A stretch of 64,000 nt of DNA from Woeseia sp034521225 (lineage in GTDB: Bacteria > Pseudomonadota > Gammaproteobacteria > Steroidobacterales > Woeseiaceae): positions 123,466 through 187,465 of the forward strand of contig JAXHMR010000023.1 in the NCBI GenBank assembly GCA_034521225.1, given 5' to 3'. Under the pieces are notes generated by a model. It saw only the letters and a program-made list of their open reading frames with translations. It searched no databases and was not told the DNA's origin. Shown in pieces: positions 34,481 to 44,112 of this stretch (positions are counted from its first letter, which is position 1; each line of letters starts with the position of its first letter). A program made the translations under genes and the position numbers.

Positions 34481-36567
34481 ATGATGCCCGAAACTGAACC
34501 CTTACATGCACCACTGACGAGCCTGTCCGGTGTCGGGCCGGCGCTTGCTGCGAAGCTCGAGCGCCTGCACTTGCACCGGATCGAAGACCTGCTTTTCCTG
34601 TTGCCGCTGCGTTACGAGGACCGTACGTCCGTGGTGCGCATTGGCGCCTTGCAGCCGGGTCAGCGTGCGCTGGTCTGCGGCGAGGTGCTGCTTGCGGAGA
34701 TTGTCTTTCGTGGACGCCGCAGTTTGCTCGTTCGCCTCGGCGACGGCACCGGCCAGCTGACACTGCGGTTCTTCTATTTTTCCCGGCAGCAGCAGGCGCA
34801 GTTTGCGAACGGTGTGACGGTCAGCTGTTACGGTGACGTGCGTACCGGGCCGCTTGGTCTCGAGATCGTTCATCCGGAGTATCGCATCCAGCGTGCCGGG
34901 GCCGCGCCGGTGCTGAGCGATGCGCTGACGCCGATCTATCCATCCACCGAAGGCGTGCAACAGGGGCGCTTGCGCAATCTCGCTACCCAGGCTTTGAAAC
35001 GCATGCGGAAATTCCCGCCGCAGGAACTGCTGCCCGAAGCCATCCGCCGCGAAAGCGGCATGCCGACGCTCGTCGAAGCGCTCGACTACCTGCACCAGCC
35101 GCCGCCGATGCCGATGTCGCGTTGCTTGCCGCGGGCAACCACCCGTGCCAGCAGCGGCTGGCGTTCGAGGAGCTGCTGGCGCACTACTTAAGCCTGAGAA
35201 ACCTGCGGCGCGCTGCCAATCGGGAAGCCGCGCCGGCGCTCGCCGGGGGTGACGACCTGGTACAGCAATTTACCGGCAGCCTGCCGTTTCGTTTTACAGC
35301 GGCGCAGGAGCGGGTCTTGCGCGAGATCGAGGACGATCTCCGCCAGCCGCACCCGATGATGCGGCTGATACAGGGCGATGTCGGTTCGGGGAAAACGGTC
35401 GTTGCTGCCGTGGCCTGCCTGCGCGCCATTGCGTGCGGTGTGCAGGCGGCGGTCATGGCGCCCACCGAACTGCTCGCCGAGCAGCATCTGCGAAACTTCG
35501 AAAGCTGGTTTAACGCGCTCGGTATTGAGGCATGGTGGCTTGCCGGGAGCCAGCGCCAGGCGGCGCGCCAGCAATCGGTCGCGGCGATTGCCGATGGTAC
35601 GGCCCGCCTGGTCGTCGGTACGCATGCTCTGTTCCAGGAGAGCGTGCGCTTCAGGCATCTTGGCCTGATTGTCATCGATGAGCAGCATCGCTTCGGTGTG
35701 CACCAGCGCATGGCGCTGCGTGACAAGGGCAGCGCCGGGCACGGCCAGCCGCACCAGCTGGTCATGACAGCGACGCCCATTCCGCGCACGCTGGCGATGG
35801 CCGCGTATGCGGACCTCGACACGTCAGTCATCGACGAGTTGCCGCCCGGGCGCCAGCCGGTACAGACGGTCGCGTTGCCCGAAGCACGGCGCGATGCAGT
35901 GATCGGGCGCGTGCGCGAGGCCTGTGCGCGCGGCCAGCAGGCTTACTGGGTCTGTCCGCTGATCGAGGAATCCGAGCAGCTGGACTTCCAGGCGGCACAA
36001 GCGAGCTTCGAACAATTGAGCGAAGCATTGCCGGGGTTGCGCGTCGGTCTCGTGCACGGCCGCATGAAATCCGCTGAACGCGACAGCATTATGGGCGCGT
36101 TCAAGAACGGCGACGTGCACCTGCTCGTGGCGACTACGGTCATCGAAGTCGGCGTCGATGTGCCAAACGCCAGCCTGATGATTATCGAGAATGCCGAGCG
36201 TATGGGCCTGTCGCAGCTGCACCAGTTGCGCGGCCGTGTCGGCCGCGGTGCCGCGCAAAGCCACTGCGTACTGCTGTACCGGCAGCCGCTCGGGCAGCTG
36301 GCACACAACCGTCTCGCCGTGCTTCGCGACACCAATGATGGTTTTATCGTCGCGCAACGCGATCTCGAGTTTCGCGGCCCCGGGGAATTGCTTGGCACGC
36401 GCCAGACGGGATTGCCACAGTACCGCATCGCGAACCTCGTGCGGGACGCGGAACTGATGCCGCGCGTGCAAAAAGCTGCCGGAGCACTGATGCAGAGCGA
36501 CCCGGCATTCGCCGATGCCATTGTGCGTCGCTGGCTCGGCGATGCCGGCCGCTATGGAAAAGTATGA
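34481..36567 (+). CDS. recG: ATP-dependent DNA helicase RecG (frameshifted)
   Basis: RecG remodels stalled forks and Holliday junctions. The wedge/OB domain (LSGVGPALAAKLERL, LLFLLPLRYEDRT, RLGDGTGQLTLRFFYF) is in frame 2 and ends at an apparent stop near 35190. The helicase part continues in frame 1 from about 35104: HQPPP then DADVALLAAGNHPCQQRLAFEELL. An indel in the CCGCCGCCG run near 35095-35107 explains this. Helicase motifs are intact: GDVGSGKTVVA, APTELLAEQH, VIDEQHRFGVHQR, MTATPIPRTL, ATTVIEVGVDVPNA and QLRGRVGRG. Whole length is about 695 aa, as in the family. Confidence 0.93.
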
Positions 36568-36691
36568 CAACAGGGGCCCCGTTTGCCAGAATCGGCGCGC
36601 CGCCGGGCGCCCGCTCCATCGGTAACGGGTGCGGGCCGGGCGACTGGCCCCGGGCCAGTATCATCGGGCGACACAGCACGGAAACTGATTT

Positions 36692-37591
36692 ATGCAGAGT
36701 TCCCTCACACTATCGGCGGGACTGCGCCGGCAGCTTTACAACTACATGCTGCTGATGCGCCTCGACCGGCCGATCGGCATCTGGCTTTTGATGTGGCCGA
36801 CGCTGTGGGCATTGTGGCTCGCCGGTGATGGCCATCCGGACGGCGGGCTGTTTATCATTTTCGTCTGTGGCGTCATCGTCATGCGCTCGGCCGGTTGTGT
36901 CCTGAACGACTTTGTCGACCGCAACATCGACCCGTATGTCGAGCGCACACGCAACCGCCCCATACCGTCAGGCGCCGTCATGCCGCTTGAAGCACTGGCG
37001 TTGTTCGTTGCGCTATCGCTGATCGCCATCGGGCTCGCGACACTTTTGAATCAGCAGGCACAGGTACTCGCCATTGCCGGCGCCGCGCTGACGATTATTT
37101 ATCCGTTCGTCAAACGCTATATCTCGATACCCCAGTTCTTTCTCGGCGCCGCGTTCGGCTGGGCCGTGCCGATGGCCTTTGCGGCCCAGACCGGCGGCAC
37201 GCCACAGCTCGCATGGCTGCTGTTCGGCGCCGCGCTTATCTGGGCGACGATCTACGATTCGTTCTATGCGATGGTCGACCGCGAGGATGACCTGAAAATC
37301 GGTGTCAAGTCGACGGCCACGCTGTTTGGCGATCTCGACCTGTTTGTCATAGGTGGCCTGCAGCTCGTCATGCTGCTGGCACTGCTGCTGGCCGGCAACA
37401 TGGCAGAACTCGGACGCTGGTATTACGCTGGTGTCGGTGCCGCCGCACTGTTGATGGCCTGGCACCAGTATCTCGCGCGCGATCGTGACCGTGACGGCTG
37501 TTTCAAAGCGTTCATTACGAACCACTACGTCGGCATGTCGGTATTCGCCGGCATCGTTGCGCATTACACATTTACGCCGCCCGCGGCGTAA
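36692..37591 (+). CDS. ubiA: 4-hydroxybenzoate polyprenyltransferase
   Basis: UbiA attaches the polyprenyl tail to 4-hydroxybenzoate in ubiquinone synthesis, in the inner membrane. The 299-aa protein has about nine TM helices and the two Asp-rich motifs that bind Mg-diphosphate: NDFVDRNIDPYVERT (about residues 70-84) and DSFYAMVDREDDLKIGVKS (about 190-208). No ubiC (chorismate lyase) gene lies next to it here. Its last 28 bp overlap comF tail to tail. Confidence 0.95.
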   Translation: MQSSLTLSAGLRRQLYNYMLLMRLDRPIGIWLLMWPTLWALWLAGDGHPDGGLFIIFVCGVIVMRSAGCVLNDFVDRNIDPYVERTRNRPIPSGAVMPLEALALFVALSLIAIGLATLLNQQAQVLAIAGAALTIIYPFVKRYISIPQFFLGAAFGWAVPMAFAAQTGGTPQLAWLLFGAALIWATIYDSFYAMVDREDDLKIGVKSTATLFGDLDLFVIGGLQLVMLLALLLAGNMAELGRWYYAGVGAAALLMAWHQYLARDRDRDGCFKAFITNHYVGMSVFAGIVAHYTFTPPAA

Positions 37592-38271
37592 GGCGTTGCG
37601 GCGCGCGCGACGGTCAGGACGGCAATGCGGCGTGCGCCGGATTGCAGCAGCACGCTGGCGAGGTGCCGGCACGTCTCGCCGGTTGTCATGACGTCGTCAA
37701 TGATCAGCGGATAGCGGCACGGCAGGCGCGCCGCAACCCGAAAGGCACCTCGCAGGTTCTTGCTGCGCGCGTCCCGGTCAAGACCGCTTTGTGATGCCGT
37801 CTGCCGCACGCGCCTCGCCACATCCTGCACGGGCAGTCCCGTCGTTCGCCCGAGACTTTGGGCGATTTCCCGAGCCTGGTTGAAACCGCGCCGCGCCTGT
37901 CGGAGGCGGTGCAGCGGAACCGGTACCAGCGCATCGACATCGTTGAAGTGCCGCGACACGATGGGTGCCAGCAACGCGGCGAACGCCGGTGCGTAGTACA
38001 GGCAGGCGCGAAACTTGAGCGCTTTCAAGGCACTGTCGACCGGAAATGAATAATGCAGCGCCGCGCGGCATGCGCTCCATGGCGGCGGGTGCCGCTGGCA
38101 GGCCCCGCAGCGCGCATCTGGCCCGCATCCGTTACTGATGGCGCTGGTCAGCGGTTCGGCGCATCCCGGGCAGGCCGCCTCGAGCCACGGCAGGTCGTCG
38201 TGGCAAGGCGCGCAGACGCGGCGGTCACCGAGGCGCGTGCCGCAAAAGACGCAGTAGGGCGGTGCCAGCAT
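37564..38271 (-). CDS. comF: ComF family phosphoribosyltransferase-like protein
   Basis: ComF/GntX-type proteins help import of single-stranded DNA during transformation. The 235-aa sequence has an N-terminal zinc ribbon (CVFCGTRLGDRRVCAPC, then CPGCAEPL), and a type I phosphoribosyltransferase core with LVPVPLHRLRQARRGFNQA and the PRPP loop YPLIIDDVMTTGETC. Convergent overlap of 28 bp with ubiA. It starts back to back with the bioC region, the usual comF/bio gene neighbourhood. With type IV pilus genes nearby, natural competence is conceivable. Confidence 0.92.
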   Translation of the reverse strand: MLAPPYCVFCGTRLGDRRVCAPCHDDLPWLEAACPGCAEPLTSAISNGCGPDARCGACQRHPPPWSACRAALHYSFPVDSALKALKFRACLYYAPAFAALLAPIVSRHFNDVDALVPVPLHRLRQARRGFNQAREIAQSLGRTTGLPVQDVARRVRQTASQSGLDRDARSKNLRGAFRVAARLPCRYPLIIDDVMTTGETCRHLASVLLQSGARRIAVLTVARAATPYAAGGVNV

Positions 38272-38431
38272 GTTTGCTACTTTTCAGGTAACGCTGCATC
38301 GCCCGACTGTGTCGGGTGAAGCGGCGGGTGTCAGCCGTCGTTGTCGGGTAAGTCCGGGGCATTTGCAGATTGCAGGGTTCGCCGCGCAGACATGTCGCGC
38401 CATGAAGGCGATGACCGTATGCTTCGTGGCC

Positions 38432-39298
38432 ATGGACCACGGAACGGACATGCGGCCGCGGCATCGCGATGTCGAGCGGCGCTTTGCCCGCGCTGCGGCG
38501 GGCTTCGACCGCGGCGACTTCGTCCATCGCATCACGGGCGACGGCCTGCTGGAACGCATGGCGCCTATGCAGGTTGCGCCCAGGCGCATTGTCGACCTGG
38601 GTGCCGGCACCGGCGCGCTGAGTCGCCGCCTCGCAAAGGTCTTTCGCCGCAGCCACATACTTAGCCTCGACCTTTCGCACGCCATGCTGCGGCGGGCCCG
38701 CAAAGGCCGCGGCTACTTCTCCCGTATCTCCGAGTTGCAGGCTGACGCGGCGGCGCTGCCGCTGGCATCAATGAGCGTTGACGTCGTGGTCGCCAATCAG
38801 CTGTTGCCGCACCTTCCGGATGTCGATGCACTGTTCGCCGAAGTCGCCCGCGTGCTGCAAAAGGGCGGGTTGTTCGCGTTCGCGACACTCGGCCCTGACA
38901 GCCTGCGTGAACTGCGGGAAGCCTGGGACGACGATGGTCACGTACAGCGCTTCCCCGACATGCACGATGTCGGCGATGCCCTCGTGCGTGCAGGCCTCCG
39001 TGATCCGGTGCTTGACGTCGACCACATTGGAGTCGACTACCAGAGCACCGAGCGCCTTTTCGGGGACCTTACGGCATGCGGCGCGCGAAATGCCCTGCCA
39101 GGCCGGCGCAAGTCGCTGACCGGCAAGGCGCGGTTCCGCCGTGCCGAGTCGGTGCTGGCAGACCGGATGCTTGAGGGCCCGCTCAAGGTAAGCCTTGAGC
39201 TCGTCTATGGTCACGCGTGGGGCGGCGGACCACGGCTCGATGCGGGCGAATTTCGTCTTGATATCGGGGACATAGGCAGACGGGGGCGCCCTGGTTGA
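38432..39298 (+). CDS. bioC: Malonyl-ACP O-methyltransferase BioC-like
   Basis: BioC methylates malonyl-ACP to start pimelate synthesis for biotin. The SAM-binding motif IVDLGAGTGALSRRL is near residue 50 of the chosen start. Motif II follows (VDVVVANQLLPHLPD), then FATLGPDSLRELREAWDDD and the family C-terminal part (FPDMHDVGDALVRAG, GARNALPGRRKSLTG, VYGHAWGGGPR). The start is uncertain: ATG 38432 or 38450 both fit; open sequence further upstream is not conserved. The comF neighbour supports BioC over other methyltransferases such as the NDUFAF5 type. Confidence 0.83.
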   Translation: MDHGTDMRPRHRDVERRFARAAAGFDRGDFVHRITGDGLLERMAPMQVAPRRIVDLGAGTGALSRRLAKVFRRSHILSLDLSHAMLRRARKGRGYFSRISELQADAAALPLASMSVDVVVANQLLPHLPDVDALFAEVARVLQKGGLFAFATLGPDSLRELREAWDDDGHVQRFPDMHDVGDALVRAGLRDPVLDVDHIGVDYQSTERLFGDLTACGARNALPGRRKSLTGKARFRRAESVLADRMLEGPLKVSLELVYGHAWGGGPRLDAGEFRLDIGDIGRRGRPG

Positions 39299-39751
39299 TC
39301 ATGTCCTGATACGCTTTAGACTCGATCAAAAGTTTCCGGCTAAGTGATTGTTACAAAAATGATTTAATCCGAACGACCCGAACACCAAGGTTTGCATGCC
39401 GGCAGCGCTTTCAGTAAACTTCGCTGGCTTTTTCGCCAGTCGGGACACCTGCCCGCCATTCGCGGGTGCACCGGCGGTAATAAAGCGATCAGACCGATGT
39501 TCGATGCACGCCGGGCGGCGTGCATCGGTACCCTGATTTGCCACCCTGAGAGAGACGAAGATCCAGGCTTGTAGCCAGGATCAGCGGGTTCGTTTCGCGA
39601 AACGTTCAGGAATGGGCCGGGGCGGACTGGAAAGCGACGGTGCTGCCCTCATGTCATTACCAGGGTGATGACACTAACGGCGCAAGGTGCCGTGCGTAAC
39701 AGGAAACAGGTTGAATTGGGGTGGCAGGTTTTGCCACCGGGTGAAGCTTCA
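39299..39751. promoter_or_regulatory. Long leader before coxB with several hairpins
   Basis: About 450 bp without a gene. Stem-loops seen: CTGGC/GCCAG with a TTTTTC loop (39423-39438), CGATGCACGCC/GGCGTGCATCG (39502-39527), GATCCaGGCT/AGCCaGGATC (39560-39582), the 14-bp palindrome CGTTTCGCGAAACG (39591-39604), and GGTGGCA/TGCCACC (39720-39738) ending 13 bases before the coxB ATG. AT-rich sequence near 39345-39370 is a plausible promoter area. Together this could be a structured 5' leader of the cox operon; no known riboswitch is recognised. Confidence 0.45.
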
Positions 39752-40558
39752 ATGATACGAAAACTGTGCCTGGGTCTGCCTGGTCTGCTGGCCGTCAACA
39801 CGGCCGCCGCGGACTGGGCGCTCAACATGCCGAAAGGCGTCACCGCGCTTAGCGAGGAAACCTATTACCTGCACATGCAGGTTTTCTGGTGGTGTGTCGC
39901 GATTGCCGTTGTCGTGTTCGGTGCGATGATTTACTCGCTGGTCAAGCACCGTAAATCGCTCGGTGCCGAACCGGCAAAATTTTCACACAGCATGTCAGCC
40001 GAAGTGATCTGGACGATAATCCCGATTGTCATCCTGCTGATCATGGCCGTGCCGTCTGCCGAAACGCTGGTCAAGCTCGAAGACAGCCGCAAGCCGGACC
40101 TGACCGTGGTGATCACCGGTTACCAGTGGAAGTGGCACTACAGCTACCAGGGCGAAGACGTGTCGTTCTTCAGCAGCCTCGCCAGAACCAGCGCAGACGC
40201 GCGCCGCAAGAACTCAGGCATCGATCCGTTCAGCGTAGAGAATTACCTGCTGGATGTGGACCGGCCTCTCGTCGTGCCGCGCGGCGCCAAGGTGCGCGCG
40301 CTGCTGACGTCGAATGACGTCATCCACTCCTGGTGGGTCCCGGAGCTCGCGATCAAGAAGGACGCCATTCCCGGCTTCATGAACGAGGTCTGGTTCCGTG
40401 CCGAGGAAAGCGGCGTACTGCGCGGACAGTGCGCGGAGCTCTGTGGCAAGGATCACGGCTATATGCCTATTGTCGTTGAGGTCGTCGAGCCCGAAGCGTT
40501 CGACGCCTGGATGGCTGGGCAAAAGGAACAGGCAGGCCGGAGAGCGTCCGCCAACTAA
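39752..40558 (+). CDS. coxB: Cytochrome c oxidase subunit II
   Basis: Subunit II carries the CuA centre that accepts electrons from cytochrome c. The start is ATG 39752 (MIRKLCLGLPGLL); it gives a cleavable signal peptide, two TM helices (about residues 45-65 and 80-100) and a periplasmic cupredoxin domain. CuA ligands are in VIHSWWVPEL (His) and RGQCAELCGKDHGYM (two Cys, Glu, His, Met). About 268 aa. No fused cytochrome c domain. First gene of the oxidase cluster, 57 bp before coxA. Confidence 0.96.
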   Translation: MIRKLCLGLPGLLAVNTAAADWALNMPKGVTALSEETYYLHMQVFWWCVAIAVVVFGAMIYSLVKHRKSLGAEPAKFSHSMSAEVIWTIIPIVILLIMAVPSAETLVKLEDSRKPDLTVVITGYQWKWHYSYQGEDVSFFSSLARTSADARRKNSGIDPFSVENYLLDVDRPLVVPRGAKVRALLTSNDVIHSWWVPELAIKKDAIPGFMNEVWFRAEESGVLRGQCAELCGKDHGYMPIVVEVVEPEAFDAWMAGQKEQAGRRASAN

Positions 40559-40615
40559 CGAACCAGTAAACCGGCAAGCTGCGACGTATGCGGGCTTGCC
40601 GCCGGAGAACAACTG

Positions 40616-42230
40616 ATGAGCACTGCAGTGACCGACGCAGCCCATATTGACGATCATCACGGCCCCGACAAGGGCTGGACGCGTTGGCTGTACACGACCA
40701 ACCATAAAGACATTCGGGTCGCTGTATCTTATTTTCAGCCTGACGATGTTTTTTGTCGGCGGCGCAATGGCGCTGGTCGTACGTTCCGAGCTGTTCACGC
40801 CGGGGCTGCAGTTCGTGCATGCCGGAATTATTCTCAACCAGATGACAACGATGCACGCGCTGATCATGATTTTCGGCGCCGTCATGCCGGCATTTGTTGG
40901 TCTTCCAACTGGATGATCCCGATGATGATCGGGGCCCGCGACATGGCGCTGCCGCCTGAACAACTGCGTCGTTCTGGATGCCTGCCGTTTGCGTGCCCTG
41001 GGCATGTCTGTCGACGCTGTTCATGCCGAGCGGCGCGCGCCGGCGGCTGGAGCCGTGTATCCCGCCGCTGGTGCTCCAGACCGGTGACGCCTTTCCGTTC
41101 CTGATTTTCTCAGTCCACGCTGATGGGCCTGTCATCGATCATGGGAGCCATCAACGTCATCGTCACGATCATCAACATGCGCACCGAGGAGATGTCACTC
41201 CTCAAGATGCCGATGTTCGTCTGGACATCGGCTTCATCACCGCGTACCTGCTGATCGCGGTCATGCCGGTACTGGCCGGCGCCGTTACAATGCTGCTGAC
41301 GGACCAGTTCTTCGGCACCAGCTTCTTCCTCGCCGGCCGCAGCAGCGATCCCGTAATGTTCCAGCACATCTTCTGGTTCTTCGGGCACCCCGAGAGTCTA
41401 CATCATGATCCTGCCGGCGTTCGGCATCGTTTCGGAAATCATTCCGACATTCGCACGGCAAGCCGTTGTTCGGTCACGATTCGATGGTTTACGCAGCCTC
41501 AAGCATTGCGTTCCTGTCGTTCATCGTCTGGGCGCATCACATGTTTACCGTCGGCATGCCGCTTACCGGGCAACTGTTTTTCATGTTCGCGACGATGCTG
41601 ATTGCCGTTCCCACCGGCGTAAAGGTGTTCAACTGGACCGCGACGATGTGGCGTGGCGCGATGACATTCGAAACACCGATGCTGTTCTCGCTGGCGTTCC
41701 TGTTCCTGTTCACGATCGGCGGTTTCTCCGGCCTGATGCTCGCCATCGTGCCGGCTGACATCCAGTATCACGACTCGTACTTTGTCGTTGCCCATTTCCA
41801 TTACGTCCTGGTGCCGGGCGCAATCTTCGGCATCATGGCCGGTGTCTATTACTGGCTGCCGAAATGGACCGGCCGCATGTACAACGAAACCCTCGGCCAA
41901 TGGCACTTCTGGCTGTCGGCCATTTTCGTCAACGTCACGTTCTTCCCGATGCATTTCCTGGGATTGGCCGGCATGCCGCGGCGCATACCGGACTACGCAA
42001 CGCAGTTCACGGACTTTAATACGGTGGCCAGCATCGGCGCATTCGGCTTCGGTCTCTCGCAGCTCCTGTTTTTGTACATCATCGTGCAATGCGCCCGCCG
42101 GCAGGGCGAAGAGGCGACGAGCGAAGTCTGGGACAACCCGAAGGGCCTCGAATGGACCGTACCGTCGCCGGCGCCTTACCATACATTTGATGAGCCTCCG
42201 CCCGTGACCAGGGACGTGGCCTTTACCTGA
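40616..42230 (+). CDS. coxA: Cytochrome c oxidase subunit I (multiple frameshifts)
   Basis: Subunit I holds heme a and the heme a3-CuB site. Conserved pieces occur in all three frames: WTRWLYTTNHKDI (frame 2), GSLYLIFSLTMFFVGGAMAL to MHALIMIFGAVMPAF (frame 3), NWMIPMMIGARDMALP (frame 2), PLVLQTGDAFPFLIFSV (frame 1), GLSSIMGAINVIVTIIN (frame 2), ITAYLLIAVMPVLAGAV and HIFWFFGHPE (frame 1), ILPAFGIVSEIIPTFA (frame 2), then frame 3 from about 41460 to the stop. Heme and Cu ligands appear in MHALIM, FGHPE, VWAHHMFTVG and VAHFHYVL. About ten indels cluster in 40700-41470, far denser than elsewhere. Likely a poorly resolved assembly stretch; a true pseudogene cannot be excluded. Confidence 0.88.
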
Positions 42231-42346
42231 TGGCCGATGACCGCAACCAGGAACGGCAACGCATACGCCGCACTGCGCTGATGCTCGCGGCCGTCGCCGT
42301 GCTGTTTTATCTCGGCTTTATTGCGGCAGGCGTATTGCGTTCCTGA
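42230..42346 (+). CDS. Small single-pass membrane protein of the cox cluster (38 aa)
   Basis: A 38-aa open frame starts in a TGATG overlap with the coxA stop. It encodes a basic N-terminus (MADDRNQERQRIRR) and one TM helix (about residues 16-36). Small proteins of this kind occur between coxA and ctaG in many proteobacteria and are thought to help oxidase assembly. Family assignment is by position and shape only. Confidence 0.65.
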   Translation: MADDRNQERQRIRRTALMLAAVAVLFYLGFIAAGVLRS

Positions 42347-42357
42347 TCCGGTTGACG

Positions 42358-42941
42358 ATGACGAACCCGGCGAAAAAGGACAATGAAACGCGGCCGCTTG
42401 CCTTGCGGCTGGTTCTGTTGACGGCAGCAATGTTTGCTTTCGGCTTTCTGCTGGTGCCGCTGTACGACGTATTTTGCGAGATCACCGGTTTCGGCGGCCG
42501 GACCAACGACACCGCAGTTGTGGTCCAGGAAAACGTGGACCGGAGCCGCGACATCCGGCTCGAGTTTGTCACGACCGTCAATGAATACGCGCCGTGGGAG
42601 TTCGGGCCCGTCGTCGACAACATGACTGTCCATCCCGGCGGCCTGTACGAGGCACGCTTTGTTGCCCGCAACCTGACCGGCCGCGAGAAGATCGCGCAGG
42701 CCGTGCCGAGCGTCGCGCCGGCACAGGCCGCGAAATATTTCAAAAAGCTCGACTGTTTCTGCTTCGAGAACCAGGGCTTCGCCGCCAATGAAGAGCGGGT
42801 GATGTTCGTTCGCTTCATCATTGATTCGGAGCTGCCGGACTATGTTGACACGATCACGCTGTCCTACACGTTTGATACCGCCAGGCTGAGCGACGATGCG
42901 CGCAGGCGGAACACCCGGATCACTCGCACTCCAACCGTTAA
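42358..42941 (+). CDS. ctaG: Cytochrome c oxidase assembly protein CtaG/Cox11 (3' frameshift)
   Basis: CtaG delivers copper to the CuB site of subunit I. After the ATG at 42358 come a TM helix (LVLLTAAMFAFGFLLVPLY) and the periplasmic domain with PLYDVFCEITGFGG and the copper-binding CFCFENQ (Cys-Phe-Cys). The body ends VDTITLSYTF. The frame then runs on into coxC; a one-base shift near 42880-42905 would bring a TAA at 42939-42941 into frame, just before coxC. Length about 194 aa fits the family. Confidence 0.9.
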
Positions 42942-42956
42942 AATTCGAAAGCTGCA

Positions 42957-43825
42957 ATGTCGCACCCTGAAAATCACTTACTCACTTCCGCACGGCAGTC
43001 ACTGGCCGATCATTAGATCCGTCGGCCTGCTGCTACCTCATGGTCGGCGTTTCAAGCTGGCTGAACGGGGCGGACCTGGGATTCTGGGTAATGCTCAGCG
43101 GTGTTGCCGTCATGTTCATCATGCTCGCGGGCTGGTTCGGCACGGTGATCGCCGAGAGCCAGAGCGGCAAATACAACGCGCAGGTCGACTCGTCGTTTCG
43201 CATGGGCATGTTCTGGTTCATTTTTTCGGAGGTCATGTTCTTTGCAGCGTTTTTCGGCGCCCTGTTTTACGCGCGCAACATGTCGATACCGTGGCTCGGC
43301 GGCAGCAGTAACAACTTTTTCACGAATCTCCTGCTCTGGTCAGGTTTCGAGAATACCTGGCCCACCAACGGCCCGGCCAATGTCGGCGGCGACTACACCG
43401 TCATGGGCCCGTTCGGCCTGCCGCTGATCAACACAGCGCTGCTGCTGACGAGCAGCATTACAATCACAATCGCCCACCATGCCTTGCAGCACGGTCAGCG
43501 CAAGATTCTGAACACGTTTCTCGCGGCGACCTTCATCCTTGGTTTCATTTTCGTATACCTGCAGGCCGTGGAATACATCCATGCATACGAAGACCTGAAC
43601 CTGAAACTCACAACAGGCATTTACGGTTCAACGTTCTTCATGCTGACCGGCTTCCACGGCATGCACGTCACGATTGGCGGCATCATGCTGCTTATCATCT
43701 GGCTGCGGACGATGAAAGGGCACTTCACGCCAAAGAACCACTTTGGCTTCGAGGCCGTCGCCTGGTACTGGCACTTTGTCGATGTGGTCTGGCTCGGCCT
43801 GTACGTATTCGTCTACTGGATGTAG
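42957..43825 (+). CDS. coxC: Cytochrome c oxidase subunit III (two frameshifts)
   Basis: Subunit III is a seven-helix membrane protein that stabilises the oxidase. It starts at 42957 (MSHPENHLLTSARQSL), then WPIIRSVGLLL is in another frame and LMVGVSSWLNGADLGFWVM in a third, giving indels near 43001 and 43035. From 43040 the frame is intact: FRMGMFWFIFSEVMFFAAFFGALFY split here across a TM pair, then the late TM helices GFHGMHVTIGGIMLL and the final WYWHFVDVVWLGLYVFVYWM-type end. About 289 aa. Confidence 0.92.
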
Positions 43826-43863
43826 GCGTCAGCGGGGTGCTGCCGGTGTGTGGCGGTAGCGCC

Positions 43864-44067
43864 TCAATTGGCACCGGGTAACGGGCCCATCCAGCCGGCA
43901 AAGTATGCCGCCAGCAGCGCCACCACCAGCACGGCGGACAGGGCGACGCGAATCTTCAGCGCCTTGAGCACGCGCGGTGAACCCGGTTCGTCCCTGCTCA
44001 GGTAATACAAACCGGAACCTAAGCTTGCAACGATTGCAATCAGCATGAGTAATATGAAGAACTTCAT
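43864..44067 (-). CDS. DUF2909 family twin-TM protein
   Basis: A 67-aa protein with two TM helices (residues 3-22 and 42-62) joined by a short loop SRDEPGSPRVLKALKIRVAL. This matches the small DUF2909 proteins found beside cytochrome oxidase genes in gammaproteobacteria. It lies on the minus strand between coxC and surf1, convergent with coxC and divergent from surf1. Function unknown; an oxidase assembly or stability role is inferred from context. Confidence 0.8.
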   Translation of the reverse strand: MKFFILLMLIAIVASLGSGLYYLSRDEPGSPRVLKALKIRVALSAVLVVALLAAYFAGWMGPLPGAN

Positions 44068-44112
44068 CGAATCTCCAGCAGTGGCAGCTCAATTTCGCGT
44101 GAGGTGGCCGGC

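Noticed and set aside
35095..35107. Programmed frameshift in recG
   Set aside because: No slippery heptamer or conserved signal, and about ten other genes show similar breaks; an assembly indel is simpler.
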